A DNA stretch of 64,000 nt from Saccharothrix sp. ALI-22-I. GTDB lineage: Bacteria; Actinomycetota; Actinomycetes; Mycobacteriales; Pseudonocardiaceae. Shown here one piece after another: positions 34,788 through 43,419 of the stretch (positions are counted from its first letter, which is position 1; the number at the start of each line of letters is the position of its first letter). The DNA is taken from assembly GCF_001984175.1 (NCBI RefSeq), contig NZ_MTQP01000067.1, forward strand, positions 124,001 through 188,000, given 5' to 3'. The notes beneath the pieces were generated by a model. That model did no database searches, had not been told where the DNA came from, and saw only the letters and a program-made list of their open reading frames with translations. The position numbers were made by a program, and so were the translations under genes.

Positions 34788-35998
34788 AGGGGGAGTCGGT
34801 GGAGGACACGACGGTGGAGAGCGCGACGCCACGCCGGAGCAGGCTCAAGGTGGCGGTGTACGCGGTTTTCTTCCTGATGGGCTGGAACCTGGTCCTGCTG
34901 CCTTCGCTGGTGCGGTCGCTGTTGACCGATTTCGGGCGCGGCGACGCGGACTTCGGGCTCCTGCTGCTGGTCGGAGCCCTCCTCTACACGCTCGGCGCGG
35001 TCACCAGCGGCTACCTGGTGGACCGGTTCGGCCGGCCGATCGTGCTCGGTTCCGCCCTGATCGCCTACCCGGTGAGCCTCGCGCTGATGGTGGCCTGCCA
35101 GGACTGGACGCTGCTCGTGGTCGCCGCCGCGCCGAGCTACTGGGCCACCGGCATCCTGGAAGGCGGTATCAACGGCCTCTTCCTGGACCTGCACCGCGAC
35201 GAGCGCGGGCGGGCGATGAACCGGCTGCACCTGTACCTGGCACTGGGCGCGTTCGTCGGCCCGCTCGTCGTGGGCGGTCTCTCCCTCGTGGACGTCGGTT
35301 GGCGCCCGGTCCTCATCGGCACGGCGGTGGCCGGTGCGGCGGTCGCCGCCGTGATGCTCACCGGGTCGATGCCCTCGGGCAAGGGCGGTGACCGCGGGGC
35401 CTCCACGCACCGGGACGCGCGTGGGCTGCGCATCGCGGGCAGCCTGATCCCGTTCGCGGGTCTGGCCGTCGGCATCAACCTGTACGTGGCGGCGGAACTC
35501 TCGGTGTCGAACTGGGTGGTGCGGCTGCTCGACACCGGCACGGTGGCCGAGGCGACGCTCGTGCTGTCGGTGTTCTGGGCGGGGTTGGCGATCGGCAGGC
35601 TCGGCGCGGACTGGTTCGTCGAGCGGATGAGCTACTACACCTTCACCTACCTCTGCGTGATCGCCTCCGGCGTGTTGCTCCTGACGGCGCTCGCCGTGAC
35701 CGGGCAGGTCGAGCGGATCGTGCTGTTCGGCCTGGTCGGCGTCTGCTACGGCCCGGTCTACCCGATGATCATGGCGCTCGGCGGCGGCCTGTTCCCGGAC
35801 CGGGTGAACCGGATGAGCGGCGCCCTGTCGGCGGCGGGCGTCTCCGGTTCGGTGCTCTACCCGCCGTTGATGGGCCTGGTCGCCGAGACGGTCGGGCTGC
35901 GCGTCGGGATGCTCGGCGCGGTGCTGCTCACCGTGCCGATCGTGGTGAGCGTGGTGCTGGTGCAACGCCGTGCCCGACACCTGCCCGTGGGCCGGTGA
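34784..35998 (+). CDS. MFS transporter
   Basis: This 404-residue protein has about 12 helices in two halves separated by a cytoplasmic loop near residues 195-215. The first loop motif is GYLVDRFGRPIVLGSALIAY. NGLFLDLHRDERGRAMNRLH and PMIMALGGGLFPDRVNRMSG resemble the sugar/fucose-permease group. The ATG overlaps the stop of the inositol-phosphatase remnant. The substrate is unknown. It converges on the THUMP-like methyltransferase gene with a 7-base gap. Confidence 0.88.
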   Translation: MKGESVEDTTVESATPRRSRLKVAVYAVFFLMGWNLVLLPSLVRSLLTDFGRGDADFGLLLLVGALLYTLGAVTSGYLVDRFGRPIVLGSALIAYPVSLALMVACQDWTLLVVAAAPSYWATGILEGGINGLFLDLHRDERGRAMNRLHLYLALGAFVGPLVVGGLSLVDVGWRPVLIGTAVAGAAVAAVMLTGSMPSGKGGDRGASTHRDARGLRIAGSLIPFAGLAVGINLYVAAELSVSNWVVRLLDTGTVAEATLVLSVFWAGLAIGRLGADWFVERMSYYTFTYLCVIASGVLLLTALAVTGQVERIVLFGLVGVCYGPVYPMIMALGGGLFPDRVNRMSGALSAAGVSGSVLYPPLMGLVAETVGLRVGMLGAVLLTVPIVVSVVLVQRRARHLPVGR

Positions 35999-36005
35999 TC
36001 CGCGC

Positions 36006-37157
36006 TCAGGTGCGTTCGGCGTGGGCGAGGAGGTAGACCGGGCGTCGGCCGATCCTGGTCAGCGCCACGGTCGCCTCGCCCGTCCCGGACAGCTTCAGCC
36101 TGGGCCGCAGCGCGTTCGGGTCCACGTCCAGGCCGCGCACCAGGATCTCCAGCCGACCGATGTCGTGCGCCCGCAGCACGGACCGCAACGTCTTCTCGCT
36201 GTAGTGGCCGTGCTCCACCACCCGGAACGCCCGCACGCCGGGCGGCGGCGTCGGACCGGTCAGGTAGGCGATCCGCTCGTCCAGCTGCGCCAGCCCGTGC
36301 CGGGCCGCGTAGTGCCGCACCAGCCCGGCCCGCACGACCGCGCCGTCCGGGTCCACCAGCCACTCCCCCGGCTCGCGCACCGGGCAGTCGTCCGGCTCGG
36401 CGGAGGTGATCGTCCACTCCGGACCGTCGGACCGCAGCACGGTCGCGCGCCGCGACACCCCGGGAGTGGCCAGGCCGCGCGTCCACAGGCACGCCTCGCG
36501 CACCTGCCCGTCCAACGACACCAGCTCGACCTCGTCCGCCCACGGCGCGACCGCGAAGTCCACACCGGGCGCGCACTTCACCGCCAGGTCGCGATCGGCA
36601 TAGGCCTCGGCGAGCAGGTCCAACGGCGGCGCGAAGTCCGCCGGGTGCCACGTCCGCCGCCCGGTCGCGTCCCGCCGCGCCGGGTCCGCGATCACCGCCG
36701 TGCCGCGCGACACCGGCCGCAACGCGTCGGCCCGCACCAGCGGCACCGCGTCACCGAGGTTGTGCCGGGCCATGGCCAGCCGCACCGGGTCGAGGTCCGA
36801 CCCGATCGACCCCTCCGGCAACGCGGCCAGGTCCGCGCCGATCGAGCACGTCACGTCGTGCGCCGGCCTGCTGAACCGCCGGGCCCGGTGCACGGCCACC
36901 GCGTGCGGCGTGGCCTGCTGCAAGGCGTCGGAGGTGAAGAGACCGTCCGTAAATCTTACTTTCGCAGCCGCCTTGCGCCGCAACAACAACGTCTCCAGCA
37001 CCGCCGCGAAGTGCGTCGGTGACACTTGCTTGGTAAGCCTGACATCGTCAAGCCTCGACGCGGGCGTCAGCGGCAGGTCGGCCAGCGTCGACAACGCGGC
37101 GGACCCGGCGTCAGAGCGCAGGTACGCCACGTCGTCGAGGCTGAACGCATAACCCAT
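36006..37157 (-). CDS. THUMP-like-domain SAM methyltransferase (Rv3037c-like)
   Basis: This 383-residue protein shows a methyltransferase core with VTCSIGADLAALPEGSIGSD (motif I region), LVRADALRPVSRGTAVIADP (motif IV, DPARR) and a C-terminal THUMP-like segment (RAFRVVEHGHYSEKTLRSVL, IGRLEILVRGLDVDPNALRP). In mycobacteria Rv3037c has the same layout and neighbours. RNA modification is the family expectation for THUMP-like proteins, but the substrate is not established here. Confidence 0.87.
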   Translation of the reverse strand: MGYAFSLDDVAYLRSDAGSAALSTLADLPLTPASRLDDVRLTKQVSPTHFAAVLETLLLRRKAAAKVRFTDGLFTSDALQQATPHAVAVHRARRFSRPAHDVTCSIGADLAALPEGSIGSDLDPVRLAMARHNLGDAVPLVRADALRPVSRGTAVIADPARRDATGRRTWHPADFAPPLDLLAEAYADRDLAVKCAPGVDFAVAPWADEVELVSLDGQVREACLWTRGLATPGVSRRATVLRSDGPEWTITSAEPDDCPVREPGEWLVDPDGAVVRAGLVRHYAARHGLAQLDERIAYLTGPTPPPGVRAFRVVEHGHYSEKTLRSVLRAHDIGRLEILVRGLDVDPNALRPRLKLSGTGEATVALTRIGRRPVYLLAHAERT

Positions 37158-37170
37158 TGGACGCCGCCCA

Positions 37171-38166
37171 CTAGACCGGTTTGCGGCCCGTCACGGAGAC
37201 GTTGTAGAACACCTCGCGCGGCAGGACCTTGGTCAGCACGTTCTCGTCCACCCAGGACAGCCGCTGCCAGGTGCGGTAGGCGAACATCGCCCAGCCGAAG
37301 CCCAGCTTCTCGCGCGGCACGGCGGCCTCGAAGGTGCGCACCGGCCAGCCGAACAACGCCGCCGACAGCTCCTCCGTCACCGCCCGCACGCCGACCGCGC
37401 CGGCCGAACGCGCCGTCCGCTCCAGGTCCGACGGGTCGAACGTGTGCAGGTCCACCACCGCTTCCAGCGCCGCCGCGCGCGACGAGGAGTCCAGCTCCTC
37501 CTGCGGCCGACGCCAGTCGTTGAGCGGGGCGAGCTTGGTGACGTTCGTGGTCAGCCACCACGTCAGCTGGCCGAGCTTGCGCGCGTAGAAGTTGCCCACG
37601 TTCGTCGGGTCGCCGGCGAACACGAACTTCCCGCCCGGCTTGAGCACCCGCAGCACCTCGCGCATCGCGGCGGGAATGTCCGGGATGTGGTGCAGCACCG
37701 CGTGCCCGACCACCAGGTCGAACGTGTCGTCGTCGTACGGGATGCGCTCCGCGTCGGCCACCCGGCCGTCGACCGGCAGGTCCAGCTGCTCGGCGTTGCG
37801 CAACGCCACCTCGACCATGCCCGGCGACAGGTCGGTCACCGACCCGCGCTTGATCACGCCGCCCTGCATCAGGTTGAGCAGGAAGAACCCGGTGCCGCAG
37901 CCCAACTCCAACGCGTGCTCGTACGGCCCGACGTCACCCGCGACCGCCCGGAACCGGTCCGTGGCGTAGGTGATGCAGCGCTCGTCGTACGAGATCGACC
38001 ACTTCTCGTCGTACGTGCCCGCTTCCCAGTCGTGGTAGAGCACGTTGGCGAGTTTCGGGTCGGAGTACGCCGCCTGCACCTCCTCGGCGGTGGCGTGCGG
38101 GTGAGGCTTGGGATCGGCCGGACGGGCGGACTGCGGATCTACAGGATGGGCGGAATCAACGGCCAC
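37171..38166 (-). CDS. Class I SAM-dependent methyltransferase (Rv3038c-like)
   Basis: This 331-residue methyltransferase has HALELGCGTGFFLLNLMQGG (motif I), the post-I acid in VTDLSPGMVEVALRNAEQL, motif IV VVGHAVLHHIPDIPAAMREV and LRVLKPGGKFVFAGDPTNVG. The N-terminus is a D/P/H-rich tail. It begins at a GTG overlapping the enoyl-CoA hydratase stop by 11 bases, giving an echA-methyltransferase pair like Rv3039c-Rv3038c. The substrate is unknown; lipid or polysaccharide methylation would fit. Confidence 0.9.
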   Translation of the reverse strand: MAVDSAHPVDPQSARPADPKPHPHATAEEVQAAYSDPKLANVLYHDWEAGTYDEKWSISYDERCITYATDRFRAVAGDVGPYEHALELGCGTGFFLLNLMQGGVIKRGSVTDLSPGMVEVALRNAEQLDLPVDGRVADAERIPYDDDTFDLVVGHAVLHHIPDIPAAMREVLRVLKPGGKFVFAGDPTNVGNFYARKLGQLTWWLTTNVTKLAPLNDWRRPQEELDSSSRAAALEAVVDLHTFDPSDLERTARSAGAVGVRAVTEELSAALFGWPVRTFEAAVPREKLGFGWAMFAYRTWQRLSWVDENVLTKVLPREVFYNVSVTGRKPV

Positions 38167-38935
38167 TGAACTTCGCCTTTCCCGGCCCGTTCTCGATGAA
38201 CGAGGCCATACCGGTCTTCTGGTCCTCGGTGGCGAACATCGCCGCGAACAGCTGGCTCTCCAGCTTCAACCCGCTGCCCAAGTCGGTGTCCAGCCCGCCG
38301 TCGATCGCGGCCTTCGCGGCGGCGTACGCGCGCACCGGGCCGTTCACGAACTGGCCGGCCCACCGCTTGGCCGCCTCGTACACGTCGTCGGGTGCGACGA
38401 CCTCGTCCACCATGCCGATCCGCAACGCCTCCTCGGCGCCCACGAACCGGCCGGTGTAGATCAGGTCCTTGGCCTTGCTCGGGCCGACCAACCGCGGCAG
38501 GCGCTGCGTGCCGCCCATGCCGGGGATGACGCCGAGCAGGATCTCCGGCTGGCCGACCTTGGCGTTGTCGCCCACGATCCGCCGGTCCGCGCACAGCGCC
38601 AGCTCGAAGCCGCCGCCCAGCGCGTACCCGGTGACGGCCGCGACGGTCGGCTTGGGGATCTCCTCCACCGCGCGCAACGCCGACGTGAACGCGCCCGCGC
38701 GGGCCGCCATCTCGGCGTACGACAGCTCGGCCATCTCCTTGATGTCCGCGCCCGCCGCGAACACCTTCGGCCCGCCGTACACGATCACCGACCACACGTC
38801 GGCCCGGTCGGACGCCTCCAGCGCGGCGGACCGGATCTCCTCCTGGAGCTGCCGGTTCAGCGCGTTCATCGGCGGGCGGTCCAGCCGGATGGTGCCGATC
38901 CCGTCCTCGACTTCGAGCCTCACGAACTCAGCCAC
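38156..38935 (-). CDS. Enoyl-CoA hydratase/isomerase
   Basis: This 259-residue crotonase-fold enzyme has oxyanion-hole residues in KVFAAGADIKEMAELSYAEM and ALGGGFELALCADRRIVGDN. One catalytic glutamate lies in KVGQPEILLGVIPGMGGTQR. The second glutamate position of hydratases is less clear, so isomerase activity is possible. It starts at a GTG. It corresponds to echA17 (Rv3039c) by position and probably works with the ETF encoded at 21-23 kb in fatty-acid oxidation. Confidence 0.93.
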   Translation of the reverse strand: MAEFVRLEVEDGIGTIRLDRPPMNALNRQLQEEIRSAALEASDRADVWSVIVYGGPKVFAAGADIKEMAELSYAEMAARAGAFTSALRAVEEIPKPTVAAVTGYALGGGFELALCADRRIVGDNAKVGQPEILLGVIPGMGGTQRLPRLVGPSKAKDLIYTGRFVGAEEALRIGMVDEVVAPDDVYEAAKRWAGQFVNGPVRAYAAAKAAIDGGLDTDLGSGLKLESQLFAAMFATEDQKTGMASFIENGPGKAKFSGR

Positions 38936-38968
38936 GCCGTCCTCCTCGACCTCGGTGCGCCTCGCAGG

Positions 38969-39772
38969 TTACTCCTGGGTAGCCTTGCGTCGGGCGAAGT
39001 ACCGGTCACCCGACCGTTGGAGCTCCAGCGGCTGGTCGAACGTCTTCGACAGGTTCTCCTCGGTGAGCACGTCGTCCAGCAGACCCTGCGCCACGATGCC
39101 GCCGTCACGCAGCAGCAGCACGTGCGTGAACCCCGGCGGGATCTCCTCCACGTGGTGCGTGACCAGCACCGTCGCCGGCGCGTCCGGGTCCATCGCCAGC
39201 TCGGAGAGCCGCGCCACCAGGTCCTCGCGGCCACCCAGGTCCAGGCCCGCCGCGGGCTCGTCGAGCAGCAGCATCTCGGGGTCCGTCATCAACGCGCGGG
39301 CGATCAGCGTGCGCTTGCGCTCGCCCTCGGACAGCGTCCCGTAGGTGCGGTCGGACAGGTGCTCGATGCCCATCGAGGCCAGCAGCTCCTTGGCGCGGCC
39401 GGTGTCGAACTTGTCGTACTCCTCACGCCACCGGCCCAGCACCGCGTACCCGGCGCTGACCACCAGGTCGACCACCTTCTCGTCGGCCGGGACGCGCCCG
39501 TTCAACGCCGACGAGGACAGGCCGATGCGGGTCTTCAGCTCGGCCATGTCGGTCTTGCCGATCCGCTCGCCGAGCAGGTGCACCTTGCCCTTGGTCGGGT
39601 GCAGCTCCGCGCCGGCCAGCCGGAGCAGCGTGGTCTTGCCCGCCCCGTTGGGACCGAGCACCACCCAGCGCTCGTCGAGCTCCACGCTCCAGTCGACGTC
39701 CCCGACCAGCGTGGTCTTGCCCCGTCGAACCGAAACACCCTGCATGTGGATGACCAGATCTTCGTTTTCCAC
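38969..39772 (-). CDS. ABC-type ATP-binding protein (Rv3041c-like)
   Basis: This 267-residue ATPase has Walker A VVLGPNGAGKTTLLRLAG, signature YGTLSEGERKRTLIARALMT and Walker B EMLLLDEPAAGLDLGGREDL, followed by the switch histidine in VLVTHHVEEIPPGFTHVLLL. No permease gene is adjacent, as for Rv3041c. I chose the GTG at 39772, which has GAGG upstream. An ATG at 39859 would add 29 residues of unlikely composition and crowd the divergent glgX promoter. Confidence 0.9.
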   Translation of the reverse strand: MENEDLVIHMQGVSVRRGKTTLVGDVDWSVELDERWVVLGPNGAGKTTLLRLAGAELHPTKGKVHLLGERIGKTDMAELKTRIGLSSSALNGRVPADEKVVDLVVSAGYAVLGRWREEYDKFDTGRAKELLASMGIEHLSDRTYGTLSEGERKRTLIARALMTDPEMLLLDEPAAGLDLGGREDLVARLSELAMDPDAPATVLVTHHVEEIPPGFTHVLLLRDGGIVAQGLLDDVLTEENLSKTFDQPLELQRSGDRYFARRKATQE

Positions 39773-39897
39773 GCTGTCCTCGCCCCGATCGACACCAACC
39801 CGCGGCAGTGTTTCATTTCCCCGGCTCCGCACCGGCGGCGAGGTCGCGTCGTACTTCATACCCAAACTGTCGGTGCGTCCTGGAAAGATCCAGGGGT

Positions 39898-42006
39898 ATG
39901 GCTGCCGACTCGATCCTGCTCGCGGGCCGACCGTTCCCCCTGGGGGCCCACCCCGAGGCCGGAGGTGTGCGCTTCGCGGTCTCGGCACCGCCCGCCAGCG
40001 CGGTCGAAGTGTGCCTGATCAGCGAAGATGGCACGGAAGAGCGGGTGGAGCTGACCGAACGCACCTTCGGCGTCTGGCACGGGCTGATCTCCGGTGTCAC
40101 GCCCGGCCAGCGCTACGGCTACCGGGTGCACGGCCCGTACGACCCGGCGCGCGGCCTGCGGTGCAACCCGGCGAAGCTGTTGGTCGACCCGTATGCGACG
40201 CGGATCACGGGCTCGCTGACCGACCTCGACGCGGCGCTGGGCTACGTGGGCGACCCGATGCTCGGCGGCCCGTCCGCGGTCGACTCGCTGGGCAGCGTGC
40301 CGCTGTCCGTGGTCACCTCGCCGGGCGGGCCGGACACGGGCGTGAAGCCCGACGTGCCGTTCGAGGAGGCGGTGGTCTACGAGCTGCACGTGCGCGGGTT
40401 CACCCGGCTGCACCCGGCCGTGCCCGAGCACCAGCGCGGCACGTACCTGGGGCTGGCGCACCCGGCCGTGGTCGAGCACCTGGTGCGGCTGGGCGTGACG
40501 TCGGTGGAGCTGCTGCCGGTGCACGCGTTCCAGGACGAGCCGTCGTTGATCCACGCCGGCAGGCACAACTACTGGGGCTACTCGCCGCTGAGCTACTTCG
40601 CGCCGCACCCCGGTTACGCCAGCGAGCCCGGCCGGGAGGTGGAGGAGTTCCGCACGATGGTGTCCGCGATGCACGCGGTGGGCATCGAGGTGATCATCGA
40701 CGTGGTCTTCAACCACACCTGCGAGGGCGGGCCGGAGGGTCCCACGCTGTGCTACCGGGGGTTCGACGCGCCCGGCTACTACCTGCACATCGAGGGCGGC
40801 GGCACGCTCGACATCACCGGCTGCGGCAACACGACGGAGGCCGGTTCGCCGCAGTTCGTGCGGCTGGTGACGGACTCGCTGCGGTACTGGGCGACCGAGA
40901 TGGGCGTGGACGGGTTCCGGTTCGACCTGGCCTCGACGCTGGGCCGGCCCGGCGGCGGCCGCTTCGACCGGGCGTCGGCGATGCTGACCGCGATCACCGC
41001 CGACCCGGTGCTGTCGCGGTGCAAGCTGATCGCGGAACCGTGGGACGCGACCGGCGACGGCTACCGGGTGGGCGACTTCGGCGTGCAGTGGGCGGAGTGG
41101 AACGGCCGGTACCGCGACACGGTGCGTGACTTCTGGCGCGGCATGACCGGCGTGCGAGACCTGGCGTACCGGCTGTCCGGGTCGTCCGACCTGTACTCCG
41201 ACGACCTGCGCCGGCCGTGGCAGTCGATCAACTTCATCACCGCGCACGACGGGTTCACGCTGCGCGACCTGGTGTCGTACAACGACAAGCACAACGAGGC
41301 CAACGGCGAGGACAACCGCGACGGCACCAACGACAACCGGTCGTGGAACTGCGGCGTGGAAGGCGAGACCGACGACGCGTTGGTGCTGGAGCTGCGTGCC
41401 CGGCAGGCGCGGAACCTGTTCGCCACGCTGATGCTGTCCACCGGCACCCCGATGCTGACCGCGGGTGACGAGCAGTGGCGCACCCAGGGCGGCAACAACA
41501 ACGCGTACTGCCTGGACGACGAGACGTCGTGGGTGGACTGGAAGCTCACCGACGAGGGCGACGCGATGCTGGCGTTCGCCCGTCGGGTGATCACCCTGCG
41601 TGCCGCGTCGCCGGCGTTGCGGCAGCCGCAGTTCTTCGACGGCCGCACCACGTCGTCCGGGGCGCCCGACCTGGTGTGGTTCCGGCCGGACGGCGAGGAG
41701 ATGGCCGAGACCGACTGGTTCGACGAGGGACGCCGGTTCCTCGGCATGTGGATCGACGGGTCGAACAGCCTGTCCCGTTCGCGGGACGGCGAGCTGGTGT
41801 CCGACGACTCCTGGCTGCTGCTCCTGCACGCGGGGGCGGAACCGATCGAGGTCACCCTGCCGGGGCCGGAGTACGGCGGCCGGTACGAGCCGACGATCGA
41901 CTCCACCACCGCGGACGGCTCGCCCTGGCTGACGGAGTCGCTGGCCGCCGGCACCACCGTCGTGCTGTCCGCCCGCTCCCTGCTGCTACTACGAGTGCCG
42001 AACTGA
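39898..42006 (+). CDS. glgX: Glycogen debranching enzyme GlgX
   Basis: This 702-residue GH13 enzyme hydrolyses alpha-1,6 branches of alpha-glucan. An N-terminal carbohydrate-binding domain (about 1-145) precedes the barrel with IDVVFNHTCEGGPEGPTLCY. The nucleophile is in VDGFRFDLASTLGRPGGGR, the acid in CKLIAEPWDATGDGY, and the third residue in FITAHDGFTLRDLVSYNDKH. The start is the ATG at 39898 with AGGGG just upstream. It is the first gene of the alpha-glucan block, facing the ABC ATPase gene. Confidence 0.95.
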   Translation: MAADSILLAGRPFPLGAHPEAGGVRFAVSAPPASAVEVCLISEDGTEERVELTERTFGVWHGLISGVTPGQRYGYRVHGPYDPARGLRCNPAKLLVDPYATRITGSLTDLDAALGYVGDPMLGGPSAVDSLGSVPLSVVTSPGGPDTGVKPDVPFEEAVVYELHVRGFTRLHPAVPEHQRGTYLGLAHPAVVEHLVRLGVTSVELLPVHAFQDEPSLIHAGRHNYWGYSPLSYFAPHPGYASEPGREVEEFRTMVSAMHAVGIEVIIDVVFNHTCEGGPEGPTLCYRGFDAPGYYLHIEGGGTLDITGCGNTTEAGSPQFVRLVTDSLRYWATEMGVDGFRFDLASTLGRPGGGRFDRASAMLTAITADPVLSRCKLIAEPWDATGDGYRVGDFGVQWAEWNGRYRDTVRDFWRGMTGVRDLAYRLSGSSDLYSDDLRRPWQSINFITAHDGFTLRDLVSYNDKHNEANGEDNRDGTNDNRSWNCGVEGETDDALVLELRARQARNLFATLMLSTGTPMLTAGDEQWRTQGGNNNAYCLDDETSWVDWKLTDEGDAMLAFARRVITLRAASPALRQPQFFDGRTTSSGAPDLVWFRPDGEEMAETDWFDEGRRFLGMWIDGSNSLSRSRDGELVSDDSWLLLLHAGAEPIEVTLPGPEYGGRYEPTIDSTTADGSPWLTESLAAGTTVVLSARSLLLLRVPN

Positions 42007-42123
42007 TCCCTTCGTCACCGCGGACATCCCTTTCGCCGCCGCGCGGGAACATCGGCCACCGAGGCAATCCTGGCTGGTGAGAGCAGCCCTGCGCGGGTCG
42101 CGGATTCGTGACACGATCCCGGC

Positions 42124-42216
42124 GTGGCCCGTCCGTTGCTGACCTGGCGTGACCGCACGATCGACCTCCTGCTGGTGGCGTCGTGCGGGTGTAGCCGGAC
42201 GCGACGCGGCCGGTAG
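42124..42216 (+). CDS. Cysteine-containing leader peptide
   Basis: This 30-codon frame starts at a GTG: MARPLLTWRDRTIDLLLVAS, then Cys-Gly-Cys and an arginine-rich end. It matches the actinobacterial leader peptides that precede sulfur-metabolism genes, which share an LTxRxxIDLxRVxSAxC-like line. Here it lies 80 bases upstream of cysteine dioxygenase. The cysteine codons are TGC (42184-42186) and TGT (42190-42192). CACGAT at 42112-42117, six bases before the GTG, could be the -10 of a leaderless mRNA. Confidence 0.75.
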   Translation: MARPLLTWRDRTIDLLLVASCGCSRTRRGR

Positions 42217-42250
42217 ACCACACTTCGTTCGACCGACGCCGCGTCGCGTC
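42198..42250 (+). terminator. Attenuator hairpin between leader peptide and cysteine dioxygenase
   Basis: GACGCGACGCGGC (42198-42210) pairs exactly with GCCGCGTCGCGTC (42238-42250), a 13-bp stem with a 27-base loop. The left arm lies inside the last codons of the leader peptide, and the right arm is followed by TTGATC. A ribosome moving past the cysteine codons would cover the left arm, so the hairpin can respond to cysteine supply. Confidence 0.65.
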
Positions 42251-42296
42251 TTGATCGCTACCCCGCCCGATCCCGTAGCCATCAGGAGCGACCACC

Positions 42297-42875
42297 GTGA
42301 CCGCGACCATCGCGCGCACCGACCTGCACTCGAAACTGGACGTGCGGTTCCTGCGCGACCTCATCCACCCCGAACGCGACCTGTGGACGCCGCGCGAACT
42401 GCGCGAGTTGACCTCCACCGTCGCCTCCGAACTGACCACCCCGTTGCTGGACGTCCTCGAATACGACCCGGACCGGCGCTGGTGGACGCGACTCGGCCTG
42501 ACCGAGGGCGTCGAGCTGTGGCTGCTGAGCTGGCTGCCGGGGCAGGGCACCGAGCCGCACGACCACGGCGGCGCGGCGGGCTCGTTCACCGTGCTGACCG
42601 GTGAGCTGTCCGAGGACTACCGCTACCCCGGCGGCCCGATCCGCAGCGCGCGGCGGCCCGTCGGCAGCGCTCTGGGTTTCGGCGCGGGTCGTGCGCACCA
42701 AGTGCTCAACCGGGGCACCGTAGGTGCGGCGAGCGTGCACGCCTACTCGCCGCCGTTGGTGCCGACGCGCGAGTACCCGAGCCTGGCGGACATCCCGCAG
42801 GAGATCCCACCGCTGCCCGCCCGGCGGCTGCCGTTGGCGGAGCTGCGCGTTATGGCCGACCAGGAGGGTCCATGA
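42297..42875 (+). CDS. Cysteine dioxygenase
   Basis: This 192-residue cupin-fold iron enzyme oxidises cysteine to cysteine sulfinate. The three iron histidines are in GTEPHDHGGAAGSFTVLTG (H-x-H) and FGAGRAHQVLNRG. The start is a GTG at 42297 with AGGAG upstream. It overlaps the rhodanese gene by four bases, and the leader peptide and hairpin upstream indicate cysteine-dependent control. It feeds taurine or sulfite formation. Confidence 0.94.
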   Translation: MTATIARTDLHSKLDVRFLRDLIHPERDLWTPRELRELTSTVASELTTPLLDVLEYDPDRRWWTRLGLTEGVELWLLSWLPGQGTEPHDHGGAAGSFTVLTGELSEDYRYPGGPIRSARRPVGSALGFGAGRAHQVLNRGTVGAASVHAYSPPLVPTREYPSLADIPQEIPPLPARRLPLAELRVMADQEGP

Positions 42876-43258
42876 GTGCCGAGCAGTTGCTGGACGAAGC
42901 ACGCCTCACCCTGAACCGCGTGGAGCCGCACGACCTGGCCGGCCTGTCCGACGTGCTGGTCGTGGACATCCGCCCGGCCCACAACCGTGCCGCCGAAGGC
43001 GAGATCCCCGGCTCGATCCCCGTGGAGCGGATCGTCCTGGAGTGGCGCCTGGATCCCAACGGCGAACACCGCATCCCCGGCTTCACCGCCGACACCACCG
43101 TCGTCGTCCTGTGCAACGAGGGCTACGCCTCCAGCCTCGCCGCCCGCGACCTCCAACGCGTAGGCCTACCCAAAGCCACCGACCTGATCGGCGGCTTCCG
43201 CGCCTACGCCGCCACCGGCCTCCCCACCCGCCCCGGCCCCACCCACCCCATCACCTAA
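42872..43258 (+). CDS. Rhodanese-domain sulfurtransferase
   Basis: This 128-residue single rhodanese domain contains LVVDIRPAHNRAAEGEIPGS (the CH2A-like part) and the active-site loop VVVLCNEGYASSLAARDLQR, with catalytic cysteine C81. The ATG at 42872 has GGAGGG upstream and overlaps the dioxygenase stop (ATGA). It probably handles persulfide or sulfite sulfur released during cysteine breakdown. An inverted-repeat cluster follows its stop. Confidence 0.92.
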   Translation: MSAEQLLDEARLTLNRVEPHDLAGLSDVLVVDIRPAHNRAAEGEIPGSIPVERIVLEWRLDPNGEHRIPGFTADTTVVVLCNEGYASSLAARDLQRVGLPKATDLIGGFRAYAATGLPTRPGPTHPIT

Positions 43259-43273
43259 CCAACCCCACGTCCC

Positions 43274-43397
43274 GAACGTTCAACTCACCTGTCCTGAACG
43301 TTGGACACGCGCATTCCCAACGTTGGACACGCGCGTGTCCAACGTTCAGAACGGGCGTGTCCAACGTTCAGAACGGGTGAGTTGAACGCTCAGGTTG
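43274..43397. repeat. Dispersed repeat cluster, second copy
   Basis: This cluster is built from the same unit as 9010-9168. Copies reading TGTCCAACGTTCAGAAC start near 43336 and 43356, with inverted copies at 43294-43312 and 43318-43333. CTGAACGTTGGACACGCGC (43294-43312) is the exact reverse complement of 43331-43349 (19 bp). A variant with GAGTTGAACGCTCAGG ends the array 23 bases before the next gene. It lies between the rhodanese gene and a membrane protein gene. Confidence 0.85.
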
Positions 43398-43419
43398 GTG
43401 GGGTGGGAACCGGGGGTGG

